Shown here in pieces: positions 17,173 to 25,231 of a stretch of 64,000 bases of DNA. Every line of letters starts with the position of its first letter. Positions within the stretch are counted from its first letter, which is position 1. Origin of the DNA: Alcanivoracaceae bacterium (lineage in GTDB: Bacteria > Pseudomonadota > Gammaproteobacteria > Pseudomonadales > Alcanivoracaceae); the NCBI GenBank assembly GCA_029212745.1, contig JARGOL010000001.1, forward strand, positions 291,948-355,947, in the 5' to 3' direction. The position numbers and the translations under genes are program-made. The notes under the pieces are model-generated. The model was not told where the DNA came from and did not search any database. It worked only from the letters and a program-made list of their open reading frames with translations.

Positions 17173-18249
17173 GTGGCAAACGCTATGAATGAATTATTAG
17201 TAAAACTCGGCTTCGTGCCTTTTTTTGCTCAACAACTATCTGATCTCAGTGTTCTGGAAAGCCGTCTTGGACGAGTCGTTTCAGTGCAGCGATCAGTCAT
17301 CGGGGTTGCTTGCAGTGATCAGAGGAGAAGCGTAGAGCTATCAATAAACCTGCAGCAGGCCGAGCCTATTGATCGCCCCACCGTTGGTGACTGGGTTATT
17401 TTGGATGAAACGCGAACCCGAATTGAGCAGGTGCTCGAAAGAAAGAGCCTTTTCAAGCGTATAGGTTCTGGAAACACGACTCAGTTTCAGCCCATTGCAG
17501 CAAATATCGATGTGGTATTTATCGTTACTTCTTGCAACGATGAATTTAAGGAGTCTCGTCTTGAGCGTTACCTCGCTTTATGTAATGAAGCAGGGGCTAT
17601 CCCGGTGATTATCCTTACGAAGGTCGATCTTACAGACGATATGAGCAGCTATATTGAGCGAGCACGTAGCGTTCAGTCTGGTGTCGCCGTAGAGGGAGTA
17701 AATGCTCTTGATCCATCCACGTTGGATGGAGTGAAAGGATGGATTGAGGGTAACGCAACTATCGCGCTTGTAGGCTCCTCGGGTGTGGGAAAGTCCACGC
17801 TACTAAATGCTTTGGCTGAGGATACATTGGCTCTCACCGGAGCCATCAGGGAAGATGACAAAAAAGGTCGACATACGACAACCCATAGAGAACTATATTT
17901 TCTCCCATCAGGCGGACTCATTATTGATGTGCCGGGAATGCGAGAATTACGGGTTGCTGATGTAGATGACGCATTGGGCCATGTTTTTGGAGACATCGAA
18001 CAATTGTCTGACCGATGCCAGTTTTCTGATTGCAAACATATGAAAGAGCCTGGGTGTGCTGTACTCACGGCTATTGAAGATGGGCAACTGGATAGGCGTA
18101 GATTGGATAGTTACCACAAATTGATGCGCGAGAATGAATTCGCAACAGCTAGCTTGGCCGAAAAGCGCGCTAAAGATCGTAGTTTTGGCAAAATGGTGAA
18201 AGGCGCAAAGCTCCACAAAGAAAAAACAGGGCGCCGTGATGCTCCATAA
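17173..18249 (+). CDS. Cassette 3: RsgA-type (YjeQ/EngC) circularly permuted GTPase
   Basis: 358-aa GTPase with RsgA order: an N-terminal OB-like domain (GRVVSVQRSVIGVAC, VGDWVIL), then permuted G motifs: G4 TKVD, G1 GSSGVGKST (about residue 197), G2 in GRHTTTHRE, G3 DVPGMREL, and a C-terminal zinc-knuckle CQFSDCKHMKEPGC (C-x4-C-x-H-x5-C). RsgA proteins mature the 30S ribosomal subunit; this resembles a longer paralogue type rather than the usual housekeeping one. GTG start at 17173 with GGAG overlapping the R' core. Codon use is AT-richer than the chromosome. The TAA stop lies inside the next attC R'' core. Confidence 0.85.
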   Translation: MANAMNELLVKLGFVPFFAQQLSDLSVLESRLGRVVSVQRSVIGVACSDQRRSVELSINLQQAEPIDRPTVGDWVILDETRTRIEQVLERKSLFKRIGSGNTTQFQPIAANIDVVFIVTSCNDEFKESRLERYLALCNEAGAIPVIILTKVDLTDDMSSYIERARSVQSGVAVEGVNALDPSTLDGVKGWIEGNATIALVGSSGVGKSTLLNALAEDTLALTGAIREDDKKGRHTTTHRELYFLPSGGLIIDVPGMRELRVADVDDALGHVFGDIEQLSDRCQFSDCKHMKEPGCAVLTAIEDGQLDRRRLDSYHKLMRENEFATASLAEKRAKDRSFGKMVKGAKLHKEKTGRRDAP

Positions 18250-18315
18250 CAAGGCACTGCAATCGGACAAATTCTCCGCTGCGCTCCAAATTTTCCGGTG
18301 AGCTTGGCGTTAAAC
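18244..18315 (+). other. attC site of cassette 3
   Basis: R'' CCATAAC at 18244-18250 (overlapping the GTPase stop codon), R' GTTAAAC at 18309-18315, 72 nt. Arms CGGACAAATTCTCCGC and its near-complement around TGCG, with an extrahelical C. R'' is the complement of cassette 3's opening core GTTATGG. Confidence 0.9.
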
Positions 18316-18329
18316 GATAAGGAATCAGA

Positions 18330-19130
18330 ATGCGTTTAGAAAATAAGATTGCACTAATTACTGGAGCAGCTAGAGGGATAGGTGAAGCAATTGCAAGGCT
18401 CTTTGTAGAAGAAGGAGCTTTTGTCATTCTGTCTGATATAAATGATGAACAAGGAGAGGCGGTTGCATCAAGTATTAAGAAAGGCTGTGAATATTTTCAT
18501 TTAGATGTTTCTAATCAAAATGACTGGCAGACTGCTCAAGAATTTATTTTAGAAAAGTATGGGCGACTGGATATTCTCGTAAATAATGCAGGCATAACGG
18601 GCTTTCTAGAAACAAGTGGGCCACATGACCCTGAAAATTTAGACTTTAGTAGTTGGCAAAAAGTGAACGCTGTTAATTCAGATGGTGTTGCTTTAGGTTG
18701 TAAAACTGCTATTAAGCTCATGAAGCCCTCCAATGCAGCAAGCATTGTTAATCTCTCATCCAGATCAGGCATTGTTGGCATTCCTGGTGCAGCAGCATAT
18801 GCAGCAAGCAAAGCTGCTATTCGAAATCATAGTAAGACTGTTGCTCTTTACTGTGCAGAGCAAGGTTATCCTATTCGGTGCAATTCAATACACCCGGGAG
18901 GTATATTAACGCCAATGTGGGACGCAATGCTTGGAGAGGGAGAAGCAAGAGATAGTGCAATACAAGCTATCTCAGCAGATATTCCTCTTGGCGTAATGGG
19001 CTCAGCTAATGATGTTGCGTATGCCGCTTTATATCTTGCGTCAGACGAGTCAAAATATGTCACAGGTATAGAGTTGAACATTGACGGCGGTATATTGGCT
19101 GGTAGTGCAGCATCACCAAATAGAGAGTAG
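18330..19130 (+). CDS. Cassette 4: short-chain dehydrogenase/reductase
   Basis: 266-aa classical SDR. Cofactor motif TGAARGIG (residues 12-19), an acidic residue after strand 2 (LSDIND) suggesting NAD(H), NNAG, catalytic Ser in NLSSRSG, and YAASK, with the C-terminal IDGG typical of FabG-like members. ATG 18330 follows AAGGA, 14 nt after the R' core. Markedly AT-rich codon use compared with the chromosomal SDRs at 4.5 and 21 kb. The substrate is unknown; steroid, cyclic alcohol or 3-oxoacyl reductases all share this pattern. Confidence 0.87.
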   Translation: MRLENKIALITGAARGIGEAIARLFVEEGAFVILSDINDEQGEAVASSIKKGCEYFHLDVSNQNDWQTAQEFILEKYGRLDILVNNAGITGFLETSGPHDPENLDFSSWQKVNAVNSDGVALGCKTAIKLMKPSNAASIVNLSSRSGIVGIPGAAAYAASKAAIRNHSKTVALYCAEQGYPIRCNSIHPGGILTPMWDAMLGEGEARDSAIQAISADIPLGVMGSANDVAYAALYLASDESKYVTGIELNIDGGILAGSAASPNRE

Positions 19131-19131
19131 C

Positions 19132-19243
19132 GTTTAACAAGTTTGTGCACAGGACTTAATTTCCGTTACACCTTTTGCCATTGCTTCGCAATTATACGGC
19201 AAAAGGCTCCACTACAATCATGCCTGTGACAAAGGCGTTAAAC
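19132..19243 (+). other. attC site of cassette 4 (long form)
   Basis: R'' GTTTAAC at 19132-19138, R' GTTAAAC at 19237-19243, 112 nt. A longer, branched attC: outer arms CACAGG / CCTGTG, inner arms CCTTTTGCC / GGCAAAAGG. The R'' is the complement of the cassette's opening core GTTAAAC. Its R' abuts the thiolase terminator directly. Confidence 0.88.
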
Positions 19244-19271
19244 AAAAAGCCCGGCTAATGCCGGGCTTTTT
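19244..19271. terminator. Bidirectional intrinsic terminator
   Basis: AAAAAGCCCGGC, TAAT loop, GCCGGGCTTTTT: a symmetric hairpin with A and T runs on both sides. It ends transcription from the thiolase gene (minus strand) and from the cassette array (plus strand). Confidence 0.9.
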
Positions 19272-19294
19272 ACTCTTGGGAAGCAAATCGAGAC

Positions 19295-20581
19295 TTACTT
19301 CTCCAGAATCGCCGTAACCCCCTGACCACCTGCCGCACAGATGGAAATCAGGCAACGGCCACTGCCCTTCTCATTCAACAGCTTGGCCGCATTTGCCAGG
19401 ATACGACCACCGGTGGCGGCAAACGGGTGCCCCGCTGCCAGGGAGCTGCCCTTGACGTTCAGCTTGTCGCGGTCGATGGCACCCAGCGGGCTTTCCAGGC
19501 CGAGGCGCTCCTTGCAGAAGGTGTCGTCTTCCCACGCTTTCAGGGTGGAGAGCACCTGGGCGGCGAAGGCTTCGTGGATCTCGTAGAAATCGAAGTCCTG
19601 CAGGGTCAGGCCAGCTTTATCCAGCATACGCGGCACGGCGTAGGCCGGGGCCATCAGCAGGCCTTCTTTCTTGCCGATGAAATCGACAGCGGCGGACTCA
19701 CCGAAGGTCAGGTAGGCCAGTACCGGCAGGCCACGCTTCTCGGCCCACTCTTCAGAAGCCAGCAGTACCGCAGAGGCACCGTCGGTGAGCGGGGTGGAGT
19801 TGGCGGCGGTCATGGTGCCGTTCTCACCACCGAACACCGGCTTCAGGGTCGCCAGCTTCTCGAGGGTGGAATCGCCACGCATGTTGTTGTCTTTGTCCAG
19901 GCCGTTGAACGGGCTGATCAGGTCGTCCTGCCAGCCGTCGGCATAGCTCTTGGCCAGGTTCTGGTGGCTCTTCCACGCCAGCTCGTCCTGGTCTTCGCGC
20001 TTGATGCCCCACTCGGCGGCGGTGATGGCCTGGTGCTCACCCATGGACAGGCCGGTGCGCGGCTCGCCGTTCTTGGGGATATCCGGCAGGAACCACTTCG
20101 GGTTGAGCAGCTTGACGGCCAGCTTGGCTTTTTCGCCGGTGGTCTTGGCCTTGTTGATGGCCATGAACACCTTGCGCTTCTCTTCGTTGACGCCGATGGG
20201 GGCGTCGGAGGTGGTGTCCACACCGCCGGCAATGGCGCAGTCGATCTGGCCCAGGGCGATCTTGTTGGCCACCAGGAAGGCCGCTTGCAGGCCGGTGCCG
20301 CAGGCCTGCTGCACGTCGTAGGCCGGGGTTTCCGGGGCCAGCTTGGAGCCGAGCACACACTCGCGCACCAGGTTGAAGTCACGGCTGTGCTTCATGACGG
20401 CACCGCCGGCCACTTCGCCGACACGCTCGCCGTGCAGCTTGAAGCGGTCCACCAGGCCATTGATGGCCGCGGTGAGCATTTCCTGGTTGGACACGCCGAA
20501 ATAGGCGCTGTTGGAACGGGCAAACGGAATGCGATTGCCGCCAATAATGGCGACCCGACGGGGATTCTTGCCTACCAGCAT
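19295..20581 (-). CDS. fadI: Acetyl-CoA C-acyltransferase (FadI-type thiolase)
   Basis: 428-aa thiolase catalysing the last step of beta-oxidation (3-ketoacyl-CoA + CoA to acyl-CoA + acetyl-CoA) or the reverse. The nucleophile Cys is in QQACGTGLQ, the HEAF motif (rather than NEAF) points to the FadI/trifunctional-protein beta type, GHPFAATG carries the catalytic His, and CAAGGQG the second Cys. SD GGAGG lies 8 nt before ATG. It is divergent from a FadI-partnered FabG gene (339-bp gap), the same pairing seen for fadA2 and fabG4 in mycobacteria. Confidence 0.9.
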   Translation of the reverse strand: MLVGKNPRRVAIIGGNRIPFARSNSAYFGVSNQEMLTAAINGLVDRFKLHGERVGEVAGGAVMKHSRDFNLVRECVLGSKLAPETPAYDVQQACGTGLQAAFLVANKIALGQIDCAIAGGVDTTSDAPIGVNEEKRKVFMAINKAKTTGEKAKLAVKLLNPKWFLPDIPKNGEPRTGLSMGEHQAITAAEWGIKREDQDELAWKSHQNLAKSYADGWQDDLISPFNGLDKDNNMRGDSTLEKLATLKPVFGGENGTMTAANSTPLTDGASAVLLASEEWAEKRGLPVLAYLTFGESAAVDFIGKKEGLLMAPAYAVPRMLDKAGLTLQDFDFYEIHEAFAAQVLSTLKAWEDDTFCKERLGLESPLGAIDRDKLNVKGSSLAAGHPFAATGGRILANAAKLLNEKGSGRCLISICAAGGQGVTAILEK

Positions 20582-20920
20582 GGTTAAACCTCCAAATATA
20601 AGACGCTAAGGCCGGGGCGGGGGCGGTCAACGCAAGGCCACCCGGTGCCCGAAGGGCCCCAACTATACAGTGAAGCCGGCCAATGTTCCCGCCCCGGAAA
20701 AGCCCGTGCGGGGGTACAACGGCTGCGCAGTGTAAGGGTCCCGGCGCCCTGCCCGGTTGGCACTAACGCCGCCGGGCGCCCCGTCAGGGGTCAATTCGTG
20801 CCAGCGGTGACGGTGTTTCAATACGCGCCAGCTGGGGTACAGTAGGCCCCCTCGAGAGTGCCCGGCCGTGCGCTGTGCCGCGGCGCTCCTTACATCTGAG
20901 CCAACAACAGGGTTAGGGAT
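20582..20920. promoter_or_regulatory. Divergent promoter region between thiolase and fabG-like genes
   Basis: 339 bp with no plausible gene. It must hold both promoters. A TATAGT hexamer on the minus strand (plus-strand 20662-20667) is a possible -10 for the thiolase gene; the matching -35 is poor. A short palindrome GGTGCCCGAAGGGCC-like lies near 20644-20660. No clear operator recognised. Confidence 0.4.
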
Positions 20921-22339
20921 ATGAGCGACGTTTATCAGGCAATTGCCAATTCAAACGTGGGCAAGAAGCTGTTTTCTGCCATCAACCTGCCGATTCCGGT
21001 GCTGCTGGAGCGGTATTCCCCGGAGCAGGCCTCTTTCGTCTCCGGCGACGTGCTGGTGGGCGCGGCCAAGGGCGGCAAGGCCGTGGCGGCCGTGCTCGAG
21101 ACCCTCAAGGGCGCCCCGGAAGCCAGCATCAAGACGCTGGCCGGCATGGCCACCGAGGCCGAGGTCCAGAAGGTCTCCGGCGGCACCGGCATCAACGTGG
21201 ACAACTACACCGCCAGCCGCGAAGACAGCCAGAAGTTCAAGGCCCTGGTGCTGGACGCCACCGGCATCAGCTCCACCGCCGACCTGAAGGCCTGCTACGA
21301 CTTCTTCCACCCGGTGATCCGCAAGCTGGAGAAGTGCGCACGCATCGTGGTCATTGGCCGTCCGCCGGAGAGCTGCGAGATCGACCAGCGCATTCCACAG
21401 CGCGGACTGGAAGGCCTGGTGAAAAGCCTGGGCAAGGAAATCAAGAAAGGCGCCACCGCCAACCTGGTGTATGTGGAAGACGGTGCCGAGCCGCAGCTGA
21501 TGTCCTCACTGCAGTTCTTCCTGTCTGCCAAGTCCGCCTATGTCAGCGGCCAGGTGGTCCGTGTTGGCGCATCTGATTATGACGCCGCCGGCTACGACTG
21601 GCACAAGCCGCTGGCCGGCAAGACCGCGCTGGTGACCGGTGCCGCTCGCGGCATTGGTGCTGCCATCGCCGAAGTGATGGCCCGTGACGGTGCCAAGGTG
21701 ATCGTGCTGGATATCCCGCCGATGGCGGATGACCTGAACGCCGTGGCCAGCCGCATCGGTGGCGTGGCCCTGCAGGCCGATATCACCGCTGCTGACGCAC
21801 CGGAGATCATCTCCAACGCGGCCAAGGAAAACGGCGGCCTGGACATCATCGTCCACAACGCCGGTGTCACCCGTGACAAGACCATGGGCGGCATGAGCGA
21901 CAAGTTCTGGGACATGGTGATCGACATCAACATCTCCTCCGAGGAGCGCATCAACGCCCAGCTGCTGAAAGACGGCAGCCTCAAGGACGGTGGCCGTATT
22001 GTCTGCGTCAGCTCCATTTCCGGCATCGCCGGCAACATGGGCCAGACCAACTACTCCACCTCCAAGGCCTCGGTGATCGGCATGGTGCAGGGCATGGCCC
22101 CGCAGCTGGCCGAAAAGAACATCACCATCAACGCCGTGGCGCCGGGCTTCATCGAAACGCAGATGACCGCCGCCATTCCGTTCGCCATCCGCGAAGCGGG
22201 CCGTCGCATGAACTCCATGAACCAGGGCGGCCAGCCGGTGGATGTGGCAGAAACCATCTGCTACTTCTCCTCCCCGGCTTCCCAGGGCGTGAGTGGCAAC
22301 GTGGTACGCGTGTGTGGCCAAAGCCTGCTGGGCGCCTGA
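20921..22339 (+). CDS. High-molecular-weight 3-oxoacyl-ACP/CoA reductase (FabG4-type)
   Basis: 472-aa reductase in two parts: an N-terminal ~210-residue flavodoxin-like domain without full cofactor motifs, and a C-terminal SDR domain with TGAARGIG (near residue 237), HNAG, the catalytic Ser in VSSISG and YSTSK. This two-domain form (HMwFabG) prefers 3-oxoacyl-CoA and NADH in characterised mycobacterial FabG4. Start supported by AGGG before ATG. Divergent from the FadI thiolase. A MaoC hydratase gene at 29.6 kb could complete the route. Confidence 0.86.
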   Translation: MSDVYQAIANSNVGKKLFSAINLPIPVLLERYSPEQASFVSGDVLVGAAKGGKAVAAVLETLKGAPEASIKTLAGMATEAEVQKVSGGTGINVDNYTASREDSQKFKALVLDATGISSTADLKACYDFFHPVIRKLEKCARIVVIGRPPESCEIDQRIPQRGLEGLVKSLGKEIKKGATANLVYVEDGAEPQLMSSLQFFLSAKSAYVSGQVVRVGASDYDAAGYDWHKPLAGKTALVTGAARGIGAAIAEVMARDGAKVIVLDIPPMADDLNAVASRIGGVALQADITAADAPEIISNAAKENGGLDIIVHNAGVTRDKTMGGMSDKFWDMVIDINISSEERINAQLLKDGSLKDGGRIVCVSSISGIAGNMGQTNYSTSKASVIGMVQGMAPQLAEKNITINAVAPGFIETQMTAAIPFAIREAGRRMNSMNQGGQPVDVAETICYFSSPASQGVSGNVVRVCGQSLLGA

Positions 22340-22375
22340 TCGGGTGCCCTCCTTTGCGGGAGCAAAGCAGGAATG

Positions 22376-22403
22376 AAAAAGGCGCCGAAAGGCGCCTTTT
22401 TTT
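22376..22403. terminator. Bidirectional intrinsic terminator (fabG-like gene / pilin)
   Basis: AAAAAGGCGCC, GAAA tetraloop, GGCGCCTTTTTTT. Sits 36 nt after the fabG-like stop and 18 nt before the pilin stop on the other strand; it works for both directions. Confidence 0.92.
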
Positions 22404-22421
22404 GTGAGCGGTGATAAGGGG

Positions 22422-22916
22422 TTACTTACACTCTGACGGCGCGTATCGTGCCGGCAACGTCCCGGCGGCAGCCGGCAGGCCGCGGCCGGTGGCCGTGGTG
22501 GTGGTCAAGGAACCACAGGCCCAGTCAATGGTGCCCGCAGCACCAGGCACCAGCAACGCACCAGCAATGGAGGGGGTCAGCAGCACGCTCTCACCAGAGG
22601 CCGGGCCAACATTGGTAGAGTAGATGATTCGAATGATGCCAGTTGCGGCATCAACTTCGATGGTGCGCACATACTTCGTCGCCACCCAATCAGCGTTATA
22701 GGGGCCTGAAAAGGACTGGATGCCGGCCCAACCGTTGGAATTGAATGCCTCAGCTACGCCCACTTTCGCTGCAGACGCCAGTGCCAGCCCTTCAGACACC
22801 TTGGAACGAACGGTGTAGTCCTGGTAGGCCGGAATTGCCACGGCGGCGAGAATGCCGATGATCGCTACAACGATCATCAGTTCGATCAGGGTAAAACCTT
22901 GCTCCATGCGCTTCAT
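22422..22916 (-). CDS. pilA: Type IV major pilin (PilA)
   Basis: 164-aa type IVa pilin. Leader MKRMEQG, then the prepilin peptidase site G^[14 protein letters not shown] with Glu5 of the mature protein, a long N-terminal hydrophobic helix, and a variable C-terminal domain with a cysteine pair (WACG and SECK) that should form the D-region disulfide loop. Length is normal. Twitching, adhesion to oil droplets or DNA uptake are possible roles. A sigma-54-type promoter lies about 70 bp upstream, as known for pilA in Pseudomonas. Confidence 0.93.
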   Translation of the reverse strand: MKRMEQGFTLIELMIVVAIIGILAAVAIPAYQDYTVRSKVSEGLALASAAKVGVAEAFNSNGWAGIQSFSGPYNADWVATKYVRTIEVDAATGIIRIIYSTNVGPASGESVLLTPSIAGALLVPGAAGTIDWACGSLTTTTATGRGLPAAAGTLPARYAPSECK

Positions 22917-23292
22917 GATCTTCTCCGGTACTTGCTCAGTTGTTTTTTTGGTTTTCCCCGGTCCAGGGCTTATCTACGCGAGAACTATGCAAATCACGGG
23001 CCAACCATATCCCACCCAACCCAAAGCCCGTAATTCCGGGCTCGACAGGGTCTTTAAGGCATGCCTGCCTGCCGCGCAGTGCCACTGCAGTGACCGAACA
23101 CGTCATCTGGCCGCTTCGCCTGACCCCGGGCTTTCTTGCCCAGCTATTGCCACCCGTTCTGAGCACAGGGGAGAGCCCGGACATAGATACAGGGAGAGGC
23201 GTGTGCGTCGCGAATAAGGCTGGCAGACGCCGGTCTGGGGTAACAGCACTCATGCGCACCGCGTTTAAAGGCAGGGGTCTTTATACTTTCAG
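22917..23292. promoter_or_regulatory. Intergenic region upstream of pilin
   Basis: 376 bp without a gene. Contains the sigma-54 promoter at 22989-23004 and, between it and the S1-domain gene, a hairpin AAGCCCGTAATTCCGGGCT near 23023-23041 and other non-coding sequence. Pilin activator (PilR) sites may lie upstream of the promoter, but none can be called by eye. Confidence 0.5.
22989..23004 (-). promoter_or_regulatory. Sigma-54 (RpoN) promoter of pilin gene
   Basis: Read on the minus strand: TTGGCCCGTGATTTGC, matching the TGGCACG-N4-TTGC consensus at all but one base, with the invariant GG-N10-GC spacing. It predicts transcription start roughly 60 nt upstream of the pilin start codon. Confidence 0.8.
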
Positions 23293-24132
23293 CTATTTGC
23301 TGCGTTCGATGCGATCCGGATGGATGACGATGGCACCCTGCTTGTACAGCGTGCCAAGCGCTTTCTTGAAACTGCCCTTGCTGGTGTTGAAGATGCGCTT
23401 GATCAGCTCCGGCGAGCTCTTGTCGGAAAGCATCAGCACGCCGCCCTCCTCTTCCAGCTTGGCCAGCACCTGCTCGGCCAGGCCCATCACGGCCTTCTGC
23501 CCCACCGGGTCCAGACTGAGGCTGATCTTGCCATCCTTGCGCACTTCCTTGATGTAGCCGCGAAACGGTTTGCCCATGGGCAGGAAGCGGTTGAGTTCGC
23601 TGTGGTGCAAGAGCCCCCAGTGCAGGTGGTTGATGATCGCCTTGACGCCCAGGTCCGTGCCACTAACGGGCAGCAGATCCACTTCATCACCCGTGCGGTA
23701 ACGGGCCGGCTCCTTGTCGAGATAGCGCTCGATCCTGGCACTGGCTGTGATGCGGCCACGGCGGTCATCCAGGAACACATAGACCACCACGTGGTCACCC
23801 ACATTGAGCGGTTTGAACTCTTCCGAATGGGGCAGCAACAGATCCTTGGCCAGCCCCCAATCGAGAAAGATGCCGACTCGGTTCTTGTCTTTTACCTTGA
23901 GACTGGCGAACTGGCCCACCTGGGCCTTGGGCGTTTCGGTGGTGGCGACAAGACGGTCTTCACTGTCGTAATGGATGAACACATCCAGCTCATCGCCGGG
24001 CTTGAGGTCACGATCTTTGGGTACGTTTCGCTGCGGTAGCAGGACAGTGCGGCCATTGCCGGCGTCCAGCTGCAGACCGAAGGGCGTGTGTTCAAGTACG
24101 GGCAAGAGGTTGATCCGGCCTACAGACAACAT
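23293..24132 (-). CDS. CvfB-like S1 RNA-binding protein
   Basis: 279-aa cytoplasmic protein with tandem S1-type OB folds and a C-terminal winged-helix-like region, the CvfB/YitL layout. Visible: the N-terminal GRINLLPVLEHTPFGLQLDA, the S1-like VGIFLDWGLAKDLLLPHSEEF (about residues 85-105), and a second GYIKEVRKDGKISLSL (about residue 200). The C-terminal SKGSFKKALGTLYKQGAI segment is conserved in this family. CvfB was linked to virulence-gene control in Staphylococcus; the role in Gram-negatives is unclear. Confidence 0.87.
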   Translation of the reverse strand: MLSVGRINLLPVLEHTPFGLQLDAGNGRTVLLPQRNVPKDRDLKPGDELDVFIHYDSEDRLVATTETPKAQVGQFASLKVKDKNRVGIFLDWGLAKDLLLPHSEEFKPLNVGDHVVVYVFLDDRRGRITASARIERYLDKEPARYRTGDEVDLLPVSGTDLGVKAIINHLHWGLLHHSELNRFLPMGKPFRGYIKEVRKDGKISLSLDPVGQKAVMGLAEQVLAKLEEEGGVLMLSDKSSPELIKRIFNTSKGSFKKALGTLYKQGAIVIHPDRIERSK

Positions 24133-24211
24133 GTCGTGATCCTATTTGAATACCTAAAAGCACCAGGCGCCATTGCCCGGCATGCTCGTAAAGCATTTCA
24201 TCCTACTTCGC

Positions 24212-25126
24212 TCAGAAACGCAGGGTGAGCGACACACCACGCCGATCCTCATCAACCACACTCACTTCATAGAACGGTGGCGGCAGGCCAAAATCCGTTG
24301 TTCGGTCGCCGAAACCATAATAAGCATCAAGGGCCATGTTCTTGTTCAGGTCCCAACGAAAATCCAGATAATTGATCCTGCTGCGCTGCCAAAGACGGCC
24401 GCTGTTCTCGGGAACAAAAATGTTGTGGCGGCGGCTCTCCTCGTACCGTATGCCAACCCCCAGGTGCCTCGTGGGAAAAAAGCGCAGCCCCCACTCGAAG
24501 CCATGCTGGTCTGCGCCAAGTCGGGTTGGCGCGCCAGGGGCCGGCGGATAGTCGTAACGTTCAGAAGAATCGAAGTAGCCCGCAAAAAACTGGATATGCT
24601 GACGCGCCCATTCCATTACCTGCTGGTAATCCAGGCGGCGCACCAGTTCTCGTTGATGCGTGAGGAACTCGCGGTCATCCATGCGAATGTGCGTAAAGGT
24701 GAGCGCGCCGGTGTCGTGAAAATACCAGCCAACACGTGCGCCATACCGGTCGACATCGTAACTGCGTAGCTGATCATGCTCGCCGAACACGCCGATACGG
24801 AAATCACTACCGGGAAGCTGCCACTCCATTGCTGCCCCGGTGACTTCTGGCTGATCCGAAAACCCCTGAAAGTAGCGCTTATCCCAATTCATTTCGGCGT
24901 ATGAGGCACGCGTCATGAAGGGTGCCAGCGCATAGGGCTGATCATCGGTCTGGACAGGCGCCAGATAAACCCGGGCCCTGCCGTGATAAACATCATCACG
25001 CGACACCGCGCCCGACTCATGTCGGTCGGTTTCACGAGCCACGCCTGCTTCCAGCTCAAACTGGTAATCGGCACGGGAAAGGGCACTTATCAACAACAGC
25101 GCAGCGGCAAGGAAAAGGCGTAGCAT
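24212..25126 (-). CDS. Putative outer-membrane beta-barrel protein (porin-like)
   Basis: 304 aa, signal peptide MLRLFLAAALLLISALSRA, then many short amphipathic strands with alternating aromatic residues, and a C-terminal Phe (SLTLRF) typical of proteins assembled by the BAM complex. I do not recognise the subfamily; putative porin is the best description. It is monocistronic, and faces the alkylsulfatase gene on the same strand 105 bp away, so uptake of alkyl compounds is a loose possibility. Confidence 0.7.
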   Translation of the reverse strand: MLRLFLAAALLLISALSRADYQFELEAGVARETDRHESGAVSRDDVYHGRARVYLAPVQTDDQPYALAPFMTRASYAEMNWDKRYFQGFSDQPEVTGAAMEWQLPGSDFRIGVFGEHDQLRSYDVDRYGARVGWYFHDTGALTFTHIRMDDREFLTHQRELVRRLDYQQVMEWARQHIQFFAGYFDSSERYDYPPAPGAPTRLGADQHGFEWGLRFFPTRHLGVGIRYEESRRHNIFVPENSGRLWQRSRINYLDFRWDLNKNMALDAYYGFGDRTTDFGLPPPFYEVSVVDEDRRGVSLTLRF

Positions 25127-25231
25127 CGTGCGAACTCCGGCAAAATGACATCACGCAACGCCGGTGGCGCTGCAGTCGCGCATGATAGCGGGCCGCAGCA
25201 CCCCTGTCACAAAGGCCAGCCTGTGATGCGC

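Larger units (their letters stand above)
16348..19243 (+). mobile_element. Integron gene-cassette array without integrase (CALIN), four cassettes
   Basis: Four same-strand genes, each followed by an attC site with R'' (RYYYAAC) and R' (GTTRRRY-like) cores. Boundaries by the G^TT crossover rule: 16349-16743, 16744-17160, 17161-18309 and 18310-19237. For every cassette the first bases (TTAAGT, TTATGT, TTATGG, TTAAAC) are the reverse complement of the R'' core at its own end (ACTTAAC, ACATAAC, CCATAAC, GTTTAAC), as expected when the cassette circularises. No tyrosine recombinase gene is present in the window. Base composition of cassettes 3 and 4 is visibly AT-richer than the flanks. Confidence 0.9.

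Noticed and set aside
19427-20587. Plus-strand frame of 386 codons across the thiolase gene.
   Set aside because: The minus strand carries all thiolase motifs; the plus frame is Gly/Val/Gln-rich shadow sequence.
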